Shown here one piece after another: positions 1-10,899 of a stretch of DNA of 64,000 nt. The notes below the pieces were generated by a model. That model had not been told where the DNA came from. It did no database searches and was given only the letters and a program-made list of their open reading frames with translations. The stretch's first letter is position 1; every line of letters begins with the position of its first letter. This stretch comes from Tetmemena sp. SeJ-2015. Lineage: Eukaryota; Ciliophora; Spirotrichea; Sporadotrichida; Oxytrichidae. The stretch spans positions 1 to 64,000 of the forward strand of contig JAJKFJ010021899.1 of NCBI GenBank assembly GCA_027382625.1, written 5' to 3'. Made by a program: the position numbers and the translations under genes.

Positions 1-145
1 GGCCTGTGGGGTGACTTAACTCGATCTCAAGTTTTTTAATTTGGTTAATTTCTTGGTTCTGAGTTTGTGGCATCAATATCTCTTGATTGCCGCTTTCTAT
101 CGTAATGGTGGAAGAGCAAACTCATCTTATAATTTGAAGAGTAAG
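1..145 (-). CDS. Possible partial gene at left edge
   Basis: On the minus strand the first ~110 bases stay open (reading TAA/TAG as Gln) with a coding-like composition including a QNQEINQIKKLEIEL stretch, suggesting a short coiled coil. An ATG lies at 73-71 in this frame and another (MSLLFHH...) lies upstream in a different frame. The piece is cut by the window edge. No family recognised; it could also be chance. Confidence 0.25.
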
Positions 146-2640
146 CCTTAAATAGGACAAGTTATCTCAAGATTTAAAAGCCAACATTTTATAACTCTTC
201 ATAAATTAATTTAATTCCGATTTTCTTTTAATTTTTTCTATAATTTAATTTCACGAATAATTTTTCTGTTACTTTTTTATTATATTATTTATATATTTAA
301 AAAATAATCTCTATATTTATTTTTTCTCTCCAAAAATTAGTTATTTCTTAATTAATTTAGCCTTTTTATCAAAACCTTCAATGATATATAATATATCATC
401 ATATTCCTAGGTTATTATTGAATTAGTTTTTAGTTGAGTTTAAAATATTGAATACATCTTTTATTTAGTATAATAGGTGATACCTAAGTTTGCAAATATA
501 AAAGAATAATAATTTAGTTAATCAAAAATAAAAGGAAATAAAAATTTATAATTAATTTTAAATAATAAATTTATAATTATTTTTTTATTAAATTTTTAAA
601 ATTAAATTTTAAGTTTTACATTTGTTTTTTAAATTTAATTATTAATTAGTTATTTATTGTTTATATTTTAGAGATTGATTAAATAGTTATATATAAAAAA
701 ATAAACGTTTCTTATTTTATAGAATAGAATAGAATTTTAGGGAATTAATTAATAATCATTTTTAACTTTACAGTACTAATTACTAAGCAGACTCATCCTC
801 ATGGTCTTATTTTTATAATATTTTTTTTTTAGTGAGGATTAATGATTGAGTATGGTTATATGATTTTCTTAATAAGCAGAGATTTTAGCAATGATTTATG
901 GGTAGTGATTTTAAATTTTGTATTAAATTTATGATTAATTTGAAGCAGATAGTCCACATCTACTAGCTCATAAATCAATTCAAATCAAATTAAATTTATT
1001 CAAAATGGAAAATAGTCTCAAGCAAACAACGAAAAATAAAGTTCTCAAATATAAAAAGACCAAAAATAGAAAGACTAAGGCTTTTAATATTTATATATTT
1101 GAATTAACTAATTCTATCTACTATTTTAATGCTTCAATAAATAAAGGTATGCTTAAATCTTTTTAGTACTTATATTATCTATTTAGCAAATTGAAGCATA
1201 TATATTTGTAAGCTTAAAGTTTATGAGAGATAATATCAAGTTTATAAATGTCAATCATAATTTTTTAAAAATATATATATATATATATATATATTAGATA
1301 AATCATGTCCAAATATAAAGAGGAGAAATTCTAAATGGGAATTTAGCAAGGTCCATCTCATCTAATAACTTTGTGGATTCATCTCAGAAATAGCCAGCAA
1401 AGAACCATGTCAGAAAAATAATTGAGGTAAAAGGCACAAACTAAAAATAAAATATAAAAAGAATTCAGTCTTCACTTTCAAAGCCATCTATTCGCTTATA
1501 AGATTTAAATAGTTACCGTTAATTTATTATAAGTTTTTAAATTATTATAAAATATATTAATTCCAATTTATTTTGCTTAATATTTTAATTAATAATTTCG
1601 AATTCATTGTAAATTTAAAAATAAAAATATAGTAGATAAAGATTATGATTTAATTAAATTGAGTGAAATTTTTTAAAGTATTGACAATTTTTAAATTAAA
1701 TTGTAAAAAAAAAATAAATTAATTTAAGAGAATTAAAATAATTTTTTTAATTTTAATTATTTTATACATTCATTTTATTAGAATTAAAAATATATATTAA
1801 AAAACAAATTGAATTTATTTTAAAATTAAAGTTAAGAATATTTAAATAATTATGAAAGATTGATAATATTGAGAAGAGAATAATAATAAATGAATGAATT
1901 GATAAATAATTTCAAAATTTTAAAAATTTACTTATTATTAATTTGTTTCTGTTTAAAAAATTAATCAATTTTAATTCAATTAAAGAAAATGATATTGGCA
2001 AGAAGATAATACAAATTTGCTCTTGCTTAAAATTAAAAATAAATATCTTTTACCAATTTTTTTATAAATAAAAATTAATTATAACTGTAAAATATAATCT
2101 GGAAGCGTTTTATAGCAAAGCTAAACTCGGATTTAATCTCCTAAATAATAAACTCCAATTCTAAAAATCTTAAACTCATCTCGCACATTTTACTTTCAAT
2201 TTTTATTTAATTCAATTAATTTATTATTCAAAAGCATTCAAACGCTCCAAAATCTTAATTTTAGGATGAAATACTTAAACAGACATCATAATATTGTCCA
2301 TACTAATATATTTTTAATAAATCTGATGAAATCATATTTAAACTAATAAAAATTTAGGATTATATGAAAAAATTATTCGATTGAGTATGGATAATTTAAG
2401 CCCTAATTTGTAAATGGAATCTGATTATAATAAAATTTAAAAAAATTAAATTTAACATAAATTTGAACAAATTTTAATGAAAAATTTAATTTTTTTTTAA
2501 TTTTAAATTTAATTTTTAAATAATGCCTTAGATTTAGAGGGAAAAAATTCATGATCTGGGAAAATTAAACCCGTTTTAAAGTAACCGAAAAATTTTAAGT
2601 TAAATGGGGAAGATTAAAAGGGTTTAAAAATTTGATTTTA
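146..2640. other. AT-rich non-genic stretch
   Basis: About 2.5 kb of strongly AT-rich sequence with many homopolymeric A/T runs. No frame shows sustained coding composition and I see no RNA gene. It is likely intergenic germline-limited DNA, eliminated during macronuclear development; that is inference from composition and context. Confidence 0.6.
1268..1294. repeat. (AT)n microsatellite
   Basis: An uninterrupted AT dinucleotide tract of about 25 bases inside the AT-rich non-genic stretch. Confidence 0.85.
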
Positions 2641-2647
2641 AAAATTT

Positions 2648-3428
2648 GGCAAAAATATAAATATAAATTCGTTAAAATATTTTCTGATCTGACTTTCTGA
2701 CTAATGTAAAGATACATAGAGTTGTATCTTCTGACTTTCTGACCAAGTGAAAGATATATTAGAGTTGATTAATGTAAGAATTAAAAATAAATACTAATAC
2801 AATTACTCTTTCAGAAATGGGATTGCTCTGATGCCACATCACCGCGACTTAAGCTCATGCATCTTCTCCAGGGAGATCCTAGAAATGCAAGTATTAGAAC
2901 TTCAAACATCTCTTCGAGTGTTCTAGACCGAAGATGGACCTGATGGGGCCAAGAGAAGCCGAAAATAGCCAACTGTTGCAAAATCAATATGGAACATGGA
3001 GATCGCAGTTGAGGAGGCTCCCCATTCAGCAACTCGACTTGCTGAATATTTACTGGCCCTAGTCAGCGCAGATTACAGAGAGATCGATAGCGCGGCAAGG
3101 AATGCGGATGGCAAGACGGATTGAACTCTGAGCCAAGGTGGAATATTGAACTCTCGCACGGAGTCTCCGCTGAGCAAGTGCGTTGCAACTCAGGCAGACT
3201 TTGATTGGATTGAGATCACTAGCTTCGATTTGGTAGTACGAATGAGCAGACATTAGAGTGCTTGTTTTATAGTATATCTTGTTAAATAATATACCTAGTA
3301 TTTTATATCTTCAACTCTCATATATCTTTCACTTGGTCAGAAAGTCAGAAGATACAACTCTACGTATCTTTATATTAGTCAGAAAGTCAGATCAGATATA
3401 TTTTAACGAATTTATATTTATATTTAGC
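2648..3428. mobile_element. Non-autonomous element with ~120 bp inverted repeats
   Basis: The arms at about 2648-2768 and 3311-3428 are near-perfect reverse complements (few mismatches). Each contains two copies of the word TGACTTTCTGAC. They bracket about 540 bp of clearly more GC-balanced DNA than the surroundings. This is the structure of a terminal-inverted-repeat (MITE-like) element or a deleted class II transposon. No transposase motif is visible inside. Target-site duplications could not be fixed because the flanks are AT-rich. Confidence 0.75.
2831..3124 (+). CDS. Small ORF inside the inverted-repeat element
   Basis: With TGA as only stop, an ATG-started 97-codon ORF reads through the GC-balanced core of the inverted-repeat element and has ordinary coding composition (ends ...ARNADGKTD). 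Beyond the TGA the same frame stays open for about 50 more codons to the right arm, so the present stop may be a degenerative change. No family recognised. The opposite strand also has open frames here, so strand choice is uncertain. Confidence 0.35.
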
Positions 3429-3502
3429 CTAAATGGGGTTTGAACATCATTTATTTCATATTTCTATCATCTTCGATTACTAATTAATATTCATCTTATA
3501 AT

Positions 3503-4018
3503 ATGTTTATCAATTTATTGAAGTATAAAGTAGCCGATTAAATGTAGATTATGATGGAGATTAGAAGCGCTCATTTGAGTAAGAAATATCTGATTAGATA
3601 AAATAGTAAAATTGCTTAAAAACTTCAAGAGACATCTCATTAGAATCAGATTTTGAAAACCCAAGCTTCTAAGATGGAGAACGAGAAGCGACTCCTTATT
3701 CAAACTATTATCAGCTAAATATAGATACTTAAACTACAACCCCTTAACTTGATCAATCCAAATCTAAATTCATTGACTAAATTATATCAGCATCCGCCAG
3801 ACATATTTCCTTAATCAAAAATTTTCCTGAAGATTTTACAGATATAATTAGATCCCTTACCAAAAATAATCATGCTCAAGAATTTCACAGATATTTCTAC
3901 TATTGCATTATATTTTCAAAGCGTATGCTTATTTATCTCATTTAAATGGATTAGTTTTTCTAAAAATATAACAGAAATATTTAGATTTAAAGGAAAAATT
4001 AATGAATTTTAAACTTGA
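3503..4018 (+). CDS. Hypothetical protein
   Basis: Continuous 171-codon ORF from ATG to TGA using TAA/TAG as Gln. The first half is rich in Lys/Gln and amphipathic, suggesting a short coiled coil; the second half is hydrophobic and Ile/Phe-rich. With a single stop codon, open frames of this length do arise by chance in AT-rich DNA. It lies just downstream of the inverted-repeat element and upstream of a peptidase gene in the same direction. Confidence 0.35.
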
Positions 4019-4054
4019 TTTATGGAGTGGTTTTTATTTTAATAATAGACTTTA

Positions 4055-5327
4055 ATGAAAAGGAAGAATTTTATTTTATAATCTGAAGTAGGCTAGGAAC
4101 ATTTACTCCTAAGGCATACCACTAATCCAAAATAAAACATAGAACAATCAAAAGCTTGTAAGCATTTTCCATTAGGCTAATAACAACCAGAAGTAAGATG
4201 AACACGGTTAGGTGTTAAAAAACTTGATAAAAGATATAAAAGTATTTGAGCCTTTTGAAATAGACTAAATAGTTGAGCAAGCTTAGAATACAACTTTTCC
4301 AATTGTATCTGCAAAAGCGTGGTGCATCAGTGATAGCAAGAAGGGGTTATTTATTGATGGAAAGGAGCACACAACTCAAAGAGAAATGGCTAGTTTAACA
4401 AAAATAATGACTGCTTATACTGTTTGCAGGCTAATCAGTGATTTAAATATAAGCAATCCCAAAAACGTGTACTTAAGAGTTTCTAAGAAAGCAGCTTATA
4501 TGAATGGCACTAGTGCTTTTCTTCAAGTTGATTAAAGGATAAGCATTTATGATTGCTTACATGCGCTGCTGCTGCCTTCTGGAAACGATGCAGCTGTTGT
4601 ATTGGCAACTTGCTTTGGCAAATGGATTTACTATTCTAATAGAAGTAAGACTAAAGTACTTATTTCAAATTAGCCTACTGAAGACAGAAGATAGTCTCAT
4701 CCTTAGTCAAATTCTTCTGGTAATTATACTCCCGATGTTGAAAATTTGCCACCTCTGGCATTTGAGACAGGCCACGATGATTACATACAATGCTTCGTTC
4801 AAGAAATGAATAGACAAGCTAAGAAAATGAAACTTGACAAGTTAAACTTTTCAAATCCTCATGGCCTGCAAGAGAAAGCTAATCACGCTAGTCCATAGGA
4901 CATCTGCATAATAACCACTCATGCAATAAAGTATGATCTATTCAAAGAAGTTGTAAACAAGAAGAAGCATGAATGCACTATAATCACAAAGAAAGGAGAG
5001 GCAATATAATATCAGTGGCATAATTCTAATAAACTTCTAAACAACTTTTTCCTGGGTGTAAAAACAGGTGTCACTCCAACAGCTGGGCCTTGCCTTTGCT
5101 GTGAATTCAAGTTTGAGGAATTTCATATAATAGTTTGCATTATGGATTCTAAGAATGTTGACATTCGGTGGAAGGAAATGTCAACTCTTGTTTTGTGGGC
5201 CTTAGATAAACATTATTTAATTTACAAATTATAAAATAATTTGAGTATAAAATAAAAATAATATAAGCTATATTATACCATTATTTTAATTTATAAAAGA
5301 ATTATTGTTAATATTTTGAACATCTGA
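4055..5327 (+). CDS. Serine DD-peptidase-like protein (peptidase S11 fold), copy A
   Basis: The three hallmark motifs of penicillin-binding, D-alanyl-D-alanine-carboxypeptidase-type enzymes occur in order: SLTK (SxxK nucleophile block, near 4390), PSGNDAA (SxN, near 4575) and VKTGVTPTAGPC (KTG, near 5060). Downstream of KTG the frame continues to a TGA at 5325-5327. The conserved frame extends upstream of SLTK without a Met, and the first good ATG (4055, MKRKNF) is in another frame, so an intron or IES lies near 4190. The gene is homologous to the minus-strand copy at 13.2-14.8 kb. In a eukaryote without peptidoglycan the substrate is unknown; a bacterial-type gene acquired by a protist ancestor is plausible. 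Catalytic residues look intact. Confidence 0.8.
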
Positions 5328-5527
5328 AAAAGAATCAGAGCAACTAACTTTTCTGTTAAACAAATTATATGATGAACACTATAAAACGCTAGGCTTCTAA
5401 AATATGAACAATAAGTTAGTTAAGATATTGGTTTATTATAAGGAAGAAATATGGGTGTTTAAGTTTTAATCAAATATAGTTATCTTCAAAATTAATTAAT
5501 CTTTAAAATTTCATTTAAGTTGAGCTC

Positions 5528-6659
5528 TCACTGATAGATTCTTTGCAAGTCCTAGTCAGAGTCAGTGTTCATTCTGTACTTGCCCATGTGATCTGCGAGA
5601 GACTTGAGCTTGTGGCTGAGAATCTAGAGAGCTCTAGAAACAATGTCCTCAGGGGGTAGCACTCCAGTAGACTCAACTGTGAAAATGAACTTGTCATCTC
5701 TCTCTGCGATCTTGACAGCTCTCTCAAGGTTGTTGGCCTGCGCATATCTCACACACTCGATGCAGAGAATGCATTTGTCAGCATCCTCAATCTCAACTGC
5801 TTGTCTCATTTCATTGAACTATTATAATCATTATCTACTACTATTTATTGTAGTATAACTTGTAGACCTTGCGAGGGCAAGTGGCAACAAACTCCTTTCT
5901 CTTGGTGGTCTCAAGTTCTCTGTTGATTTTATCTTGGTCGATCTCAACAATGGGCTCCTTCCTCATCTGGCAAGTTGCAACAGGTGACCACTTTGCGTGA
6001 ATCTTGCCAGTTCCCTTTCTGGCAACGAGGTTCATGTCAAGTTGCTGGTTCTTGCTGAGTCTCATGATCAAGATAGGGTCTTCCTCTTGGCCTCTGTCGT
6101 TCTCAAATCTGACTGGCAAGATACTAGTCTCAGAGAGAGGCTAGATGTGTTTGGAGTTGATCTCCAAGTGCTCTTCCAGACACACTTGATGCAACTTGAA
6201 AGTCACTGAGCAGTTGAGGCACTTTGAAGAGCAAGCGCATTTGTCACTGAAGTTGAATTTGTCCACGTCAAAGCTCTACAAAGGAACCAGTCCAAGTCTA
6301 TGAGCAATCTTCACAAAAGAAAAGATCTCTGATTTATTTTAAGATTTGAGAGAATGAACTCATCGTGAAGAGCGGAGGTGTTCTCAGATACTTCCACTAG
6401 GTCGATAGCCATAGTTGGCACTTCCGCAATGATGATTCTCCTGAGAGAGTTGGCCACAGACAAGTCAGTGTTCAGCAACTCAAACTTTATCACATACTTG
6501 CTTAGCTCTAGGATCTTGACTTCAGGCTCTTTGGGGAATCCACTCACTCCAAATGACTTAGATAATTAATATGCATTGTGGATTAGAGGGAACAGAGTTG
6601 GACCACTAGTTGGCGGTGAAGGCTGAAGTTTGGGTGTTGATTTGCTCGGAGCTGAACAT
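5528..6659 (-). CDS. RPB3: RNA polymerase II subunit RPB3
   Basis: Alpha-like core subunit that dimerises with RPB11 to nucleate RNA polymerase II assembly in the nucleus. The N-terminal dimerisation segment shows FELLNTDLSVANSLRRI and EVPTMAIDLVEV. After removing an IES (6306-6355) the conserved HDEFIAHRLGLVPL is restored. A cysteine-rich zinc loop (CACSSKCLNC) follows, then the alpha-insert region (GTGKIHAKWSPVA) and the C-terminal IEDADKCILCIEC...STGVLPPEDIVSRAL. It starts at ATG 6659 and ends at TGA 5528. A second frame change lies near 5830-5850 and a third near 6560-6580, both presumably IESs or introns I could not resolve. It is divergent from the ERGIC3-like gene, with only about 115 bp between starts. 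Confidence 0.92.
6306..6355 (-). other. IES in RPB3 (pointer ATT)
   Basis: Direct repeats (plus-strand AAT, minus-strand ATT) at 6306-6308 and 6353-6355. Deleting 47 bp joins HDEFI to AHRLGLVPL, the conserved RPB3 motif, and corrects the frame (47 is not a multiple of 3). Confidence 0.85.
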
Positions 6660-6775
6660 TTTGTCACTTAAAACTCAAATTTATAAATTATAATATTTAC
6701 CAAATTAGTTAATCTTATAATTATATATGGTATTTGAGAGAATGATATACTAAATTAATCGAATAGGATAATAAA

Positions 6776-7973
6776 ATGGGAAAGAGTAAAGACCTCCCTC
6801 TAGGAGAGAGAATAAAGATGCTTGACTTTTACAAAGACCTCCCTCAAGACTTAGCTGAGCCTTCATGGTCAGGAGCAACTGGTAAGCATTTATTATTCGT
6901 ACTATGATGTGATTTTAATATCAGTGTCTATGTTTGTACTTGGGTTGATGGGAGCATTGATGATTTCTCAAGCCTACAGCTTCATGCAGTTCCAGAGGTC
7001 GAGTGAAATACTCATCGATGTAAACACTGGAAACAGCAAGGTAGGTATCTTCAAACTAAATTCTTGCTAAAAGACTAATTAAACCATATAGCTCAACATC
7101 AACTTAAATATTACGATGCACAAGGCTCCTTGCCACGTGTTGAGTTTGGATATCGTGGATGTAACTGGAGTGCATGTTATGGATGTAGGGGGTAGGCTGC
7201 ACAAGCATAGACTAGACAAGGATGGACTCTACTTAGGTCATCATGACACCATGGAGGAGGGTCCTGAGTTCAAGCAAGTCAGCTCTGACTCAAATGAGAT
7301 CTACCAGCAGACCGTTGAAGCTATGAATGAATAAGAGGGTTGCCTCATTGAAGGTACTGTAATTATTAACAAAGTACCAGGAAACTTCCATCTCTCCACT
7401 CATTCGTTCGGCGAAGTAGTCCAGAAAATCTACATGAGTGGCAAACGTCTTGATTTCAGTCACACTATCCACCATCTTTCATTTTTATTCAAGATATTTG
7501 CTATTTCATTCGGAGATGATAAGCAAATGAAGCAGATTCAAAAGCAGTACAACGAAAAATACAACTTCGATTTGGATGGACAATAAATTTAGCAGTCAGA
7601 GCACATCTACTAAGGATAGCTACTCGCTAATTACTATCATTATTTGTTATCTTGACATAAACCAGGTAGACTTCTTGGATGTGACTGCAATTCCTTATAC
7701 CCAACTCCAAGGCTATAAATACAAGGCTTCAAAAATGATTATGGCACAAATGGGACTCCCCGCTATATTCTTCAGATACGAGCATTATAAATTATAAATT
7801 TGAAAGAGCTGTCTCCAGTGAAACTCTAGTATACTTTGTCGTACAAGCAGTGGAGTGAATTTTTCATAGAAATAAGTGCTATCATTGGAGGAATGTACGT
7901 CGTAGCTGGAATTGTGGAATCTTTCCTTAGAAACAGTTTGTCAGTATTCTCAAGCGATGATAAGAGAAAATGA
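6776..7973 (+). CDS. ERGIC3/Erv46-like ER-Golgi cargo receptor
   Basis: Membrane cargo receptor of COPII/COPI vesicles. The N-terminus FYKDLPQDLAEPSWSGAT followed by a hydrophobic segment is the family signature. The lumenal part shows NITMHKAPCHVLSLDIVDV, then HLSFGDD, a FLDV...PAIFFRYELSP stretch, and the C-terminal membrane anchor IEISAIIGGMYVVAGIVESF. Introns: 6882-6924 and 7041-7091 (GT..AG). Two IESs resolve cleanly (7477-7510 and 7780-7809); a third frame change near 7640-7650 may be a 13 bp excision between TATC repeats. It starts at ATG 6776, with the stop TGA at 7971-7973. Length and domain order match the family. Confidence 0.93.
7477..7510 (+). other. IES in ERGIC3 gene (pointer TTTCATT)
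   Basis: The 7 bp direct repeat TTTCATT occurs at 7477-7483 and 7504-7510 with an AT-rich 20 bp interior. Excising 27 bp converts a non-conserved insert into HLSFGDD, an ERGIC3-family motif. The frame is unaffected because 27 is a multiple of 3, so ORF callers would miss it. Confidence 0.88.
7780..7809 (+). other. IES in ERGIC3 gene (pointer GAGC)
   Basis: GAGC at 7780-7783 and 7806-7809. Removing 26 bp joins FFRYE to LSPVKLQY, matching the family and correcting the frame. Confidence 0.88.
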
Positions 7974-8094
7974 AATAGGGGATTAAACTTTATTCAAATA
8001 TTAAATATCTTCTTTATTTCAATAGAATATTGCTAGATGTACATCAAAGCTAAAGTTTGATTTAAACACAAAGTGAAGTATATATTTTCATAAA

Positions 8095-9970
8095 ATGAAA
8101 GGAGGCTTTAGAGAGTTCGCTAAGGAAATTGTAAGTCATTCTTTACCTTAATGATCACGAGTAGAACGAGAAATCTTCATTCCCAACTTTCGAAGAATAC
8201 AAAACTTAAGCCGAAAAGAATAATCCCCAATTGCTAGTCAAAGCTACAGATAAACTGAAGAGCTTATAAAAGAATTATAAAAGCAACGCTTAAGATAAAG
8301 TCCGTAGAGTTAATCTCAGTACTTCAAGCACAGGGGGAGGAGGTGATAATTTCTCATCACACCCTTAAGATGGCTAATAGTGGGAAAGATATTTTGAAGA
8401 GCTAAAAGAGAAAGTTAAAACTCAAAGAGAATAGATTAAATAAAAGGATGAAAAAAGAGCTCAGCAAAGAGAGCAATCTTACAATGTAAAATTCATAATT
8501 CAGTTATTTGAAATTAAGTAACTAATTTATTTCCATAGGATGAACTCCATCAAAGATTGCTTGATAAACTTAAACAGCAACGAATAGTGCAACTTTAAAG
8601 ATCGCTTGCTACTAATACGGTTGCAAAAACAGAGAGATTCTACTAGAAAGCCCAAATAGCCTCTTAATATTAGCAACAGAGGATGCAAAACTTACTTCCA
8701 AGTATTCAAAGAGATAGGAGTGTTTAGCCAAAGAAAAGATAGCTTAAAACTTCCTCCTCTCCTTAAAGAAACTAATTGATAAGCTAGCCAAGAATAGATG
8801 ATAGCTCTGAATCACCTAGTAGAACTCTTGATAATGAGACTTAAGAGGGAAGAAGTATTCAAAATAGAGGAGAAGACTAAGGAGGGTTCTTCCTAACTAG
8901 GGTTGCAGAAGGTCAAGGAGATTATCTATCAGTTAAATAACCAAATGAGCGTAGAAAGAATAGCATAAGCATCAAATAAGGTAAGATACAATTATCATTA
9001 TTTCACTAACTTAATATGTAGGGAGAGGCTTTGGTCTAGGATTTTCAGATGAACAGTCCAATGATATGTTTGAAAGCTTTAAACTTAAAGAGTTTCTAGC
9101 ATAGATTAACAAATTCAAAGAGAAAGAGCAAGCAATTGAAATTCCTGGCTTCGGCTACAACAGTTGTGCTTATGCTAAATTAGTTGAAGAAGAAAAGCAA
9201 GTTCAGAATATTAATTTTCATATTTAATAAAGCAAGTTTATCAGAAAAATAGGAAGAGCTCTTACTCGGATAAGTTATTTATAGAGCAGTAATTTTTGAA
9301 GTCTTCAACCCAAGCAAGGAAGACTGAGCATAAATTAGTAAGATCTAAATTACAAATGATATCTATTTAGTTTGAGAAACTGAAAGGAGAACTTGAGAAG
9401 TACAATAGATCAGATCTTGACCTGATAAATTAAGGAGATAACAGTTCAAGAGGAGCAGATTCTCCTGAGAGAAGTTTATAGGAGGATGGTGAGGATAGAG
9501 CTGCTCCTCAAGTAAAAGTAGAGGGCCCTCTGAAGAATGTTCTTAAGTCAATATCTAATTTGAATTAGAAGACTTTGATATAGAGTATGAACAAATAGAA
9601 ATAGAGATTTATGGCCACTACTCATAAATACTCTTGGAGTAATCTTCCTTCAAATCCTAAAAGTAAAGGGAATGTGGGATACGGAAACTTTAGCTAAATA
9701 GACGGAGCAAATGCAAATCAACACATTAGAAACATAAGCTAGTCCTAGGATGAAAGCTAATTGAATTATGAGAGTCAAAACATTCCTCACACTGCAAATA
9801 CAACCTAAGGGCCTAACTTATTTGGAGTGCAAAGAACAGTGAGAGAGAACAGACTGGCTACAGGAAGGGCATTTTTTAATTTCAACAAAAGCTTAATGAA
9901 AGAAGGACTCATTACAAAGCATCAGGGAACTGGTTCGCAGGCAGGGTAAAGAGGAGTTTCCACAAAATGA
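8095..9970 (+). CDS. Unrecognised basic/coiled-coil protein
   Basis: Reads from ATG 8095 to TGA 9968-9970 across GT..AG introns at about 8131-8164, 8487-8539, 8980-9020 and probably about 9201-9244, giving roughly 570 residues. The N-terminal third is charged and helical (repeated KLKxQRE-type segments, likely coiled coil). The middle has low-complexity Ser/Arg/Gln stretches, and around 9320-9420 there is another helical segment (FEKLKGELEKYNRS). The C-terminus is Asn/Gln-rich. No transmembrane segment or catalytic motif is visible. Composition resembles ciliate cytoskeletal or basal-body proteins, but I cannot name a family. No IES is needed to read it, only introns. Confidence 0.7.
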
Positions 9971-10170
9971 GTTTGAAATTATTATTTTGTAAAATATGCT
10001 AGCAATGAAAAGTAATTGAAGATTTATAAACTATAATTTATATATCAATAAGTTTTGTTTAAAAAAGAAAAATTAAAAAGAATTTATTTATTTAAAATCA
10101 TTTAGTAAATTTACTTCTGTCAAAATACTTTTTGAGCAATATTATTTTAAGGTTAAATTAATTAAAAAAA

Positions 10171-10674
10171 ATGCTAAATTTTTCAACATTTAGCGGAGAT
10201 GGATCTTACGCCTTCACTCCAAAGCAATAATAACCCCTTTATATAAAAGAACAGCATAAGCTGAAGAGAAACGATTTTGAGAAAGCAATAGATAGTATAA
10301 ATACGATGGCAATGAGGTTAACTGGAAACAAAGATTTGGTTGAGGCGTTAAACTTCTAGAATTCTCGTTACGATTAAATAGTCAGTTAAAAAAGAAGAAC
10401 AACAAGAAAGCAAGAAACCAGTTCTCATTTCAACAACAATTTCAGTCTAGTCATGCCACCAATAGATACTTACTACTTATTATTCAATAAATTAATTATC
10501 AATGAAAAACTTTAAACAATATTTGCTATCAATAAACTCGAATCGATCTTATTTGTATATTTATTGCTATTGTTTATAAATTAAAATTAGTCTTATTCAT
10601 TAGAGAGCAAAACTATTGATTTTTGTTTATGGCTATATTTGTTAGTTCAGTCTGTAAATGCAAGTCCATAGTGA
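10171..10674 (+). CDS. Hypothetical protein
   Basis: 167-codon ORF from ATG to TGA. The first ~95 residues have coding-like composition (FSTFSGDGSYAFTPKQQQP, then a helical FEKAIDSINTMAMRLTG segment). The tail is hydrophobic and AT-rich (SILFVYLLLLFI), which may be a membrane segment or read-through of an IES. The true C-terminus is therefore uncertain. No family recognised. Confidence 0.45.
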
Positions 10675-10899
10675 CTGTATTAGACTTATGACAAAAAGAG
10701 ACCCCAGAGGGATTTAATTAAAAACAATAAAATAAATTATAGATTCTATAATTGTTAACAAAGGAAAGACCTAACGACTGTCAATCCATAAACTAAAAGA
10801 AGACTTTCATAATCCTCCTTTATATTCTAAATATCATTTATAATTAAAAAATAAGCATAAAATAATTAATATATTTAAGCTCCTTCTACGAATAAAGAA

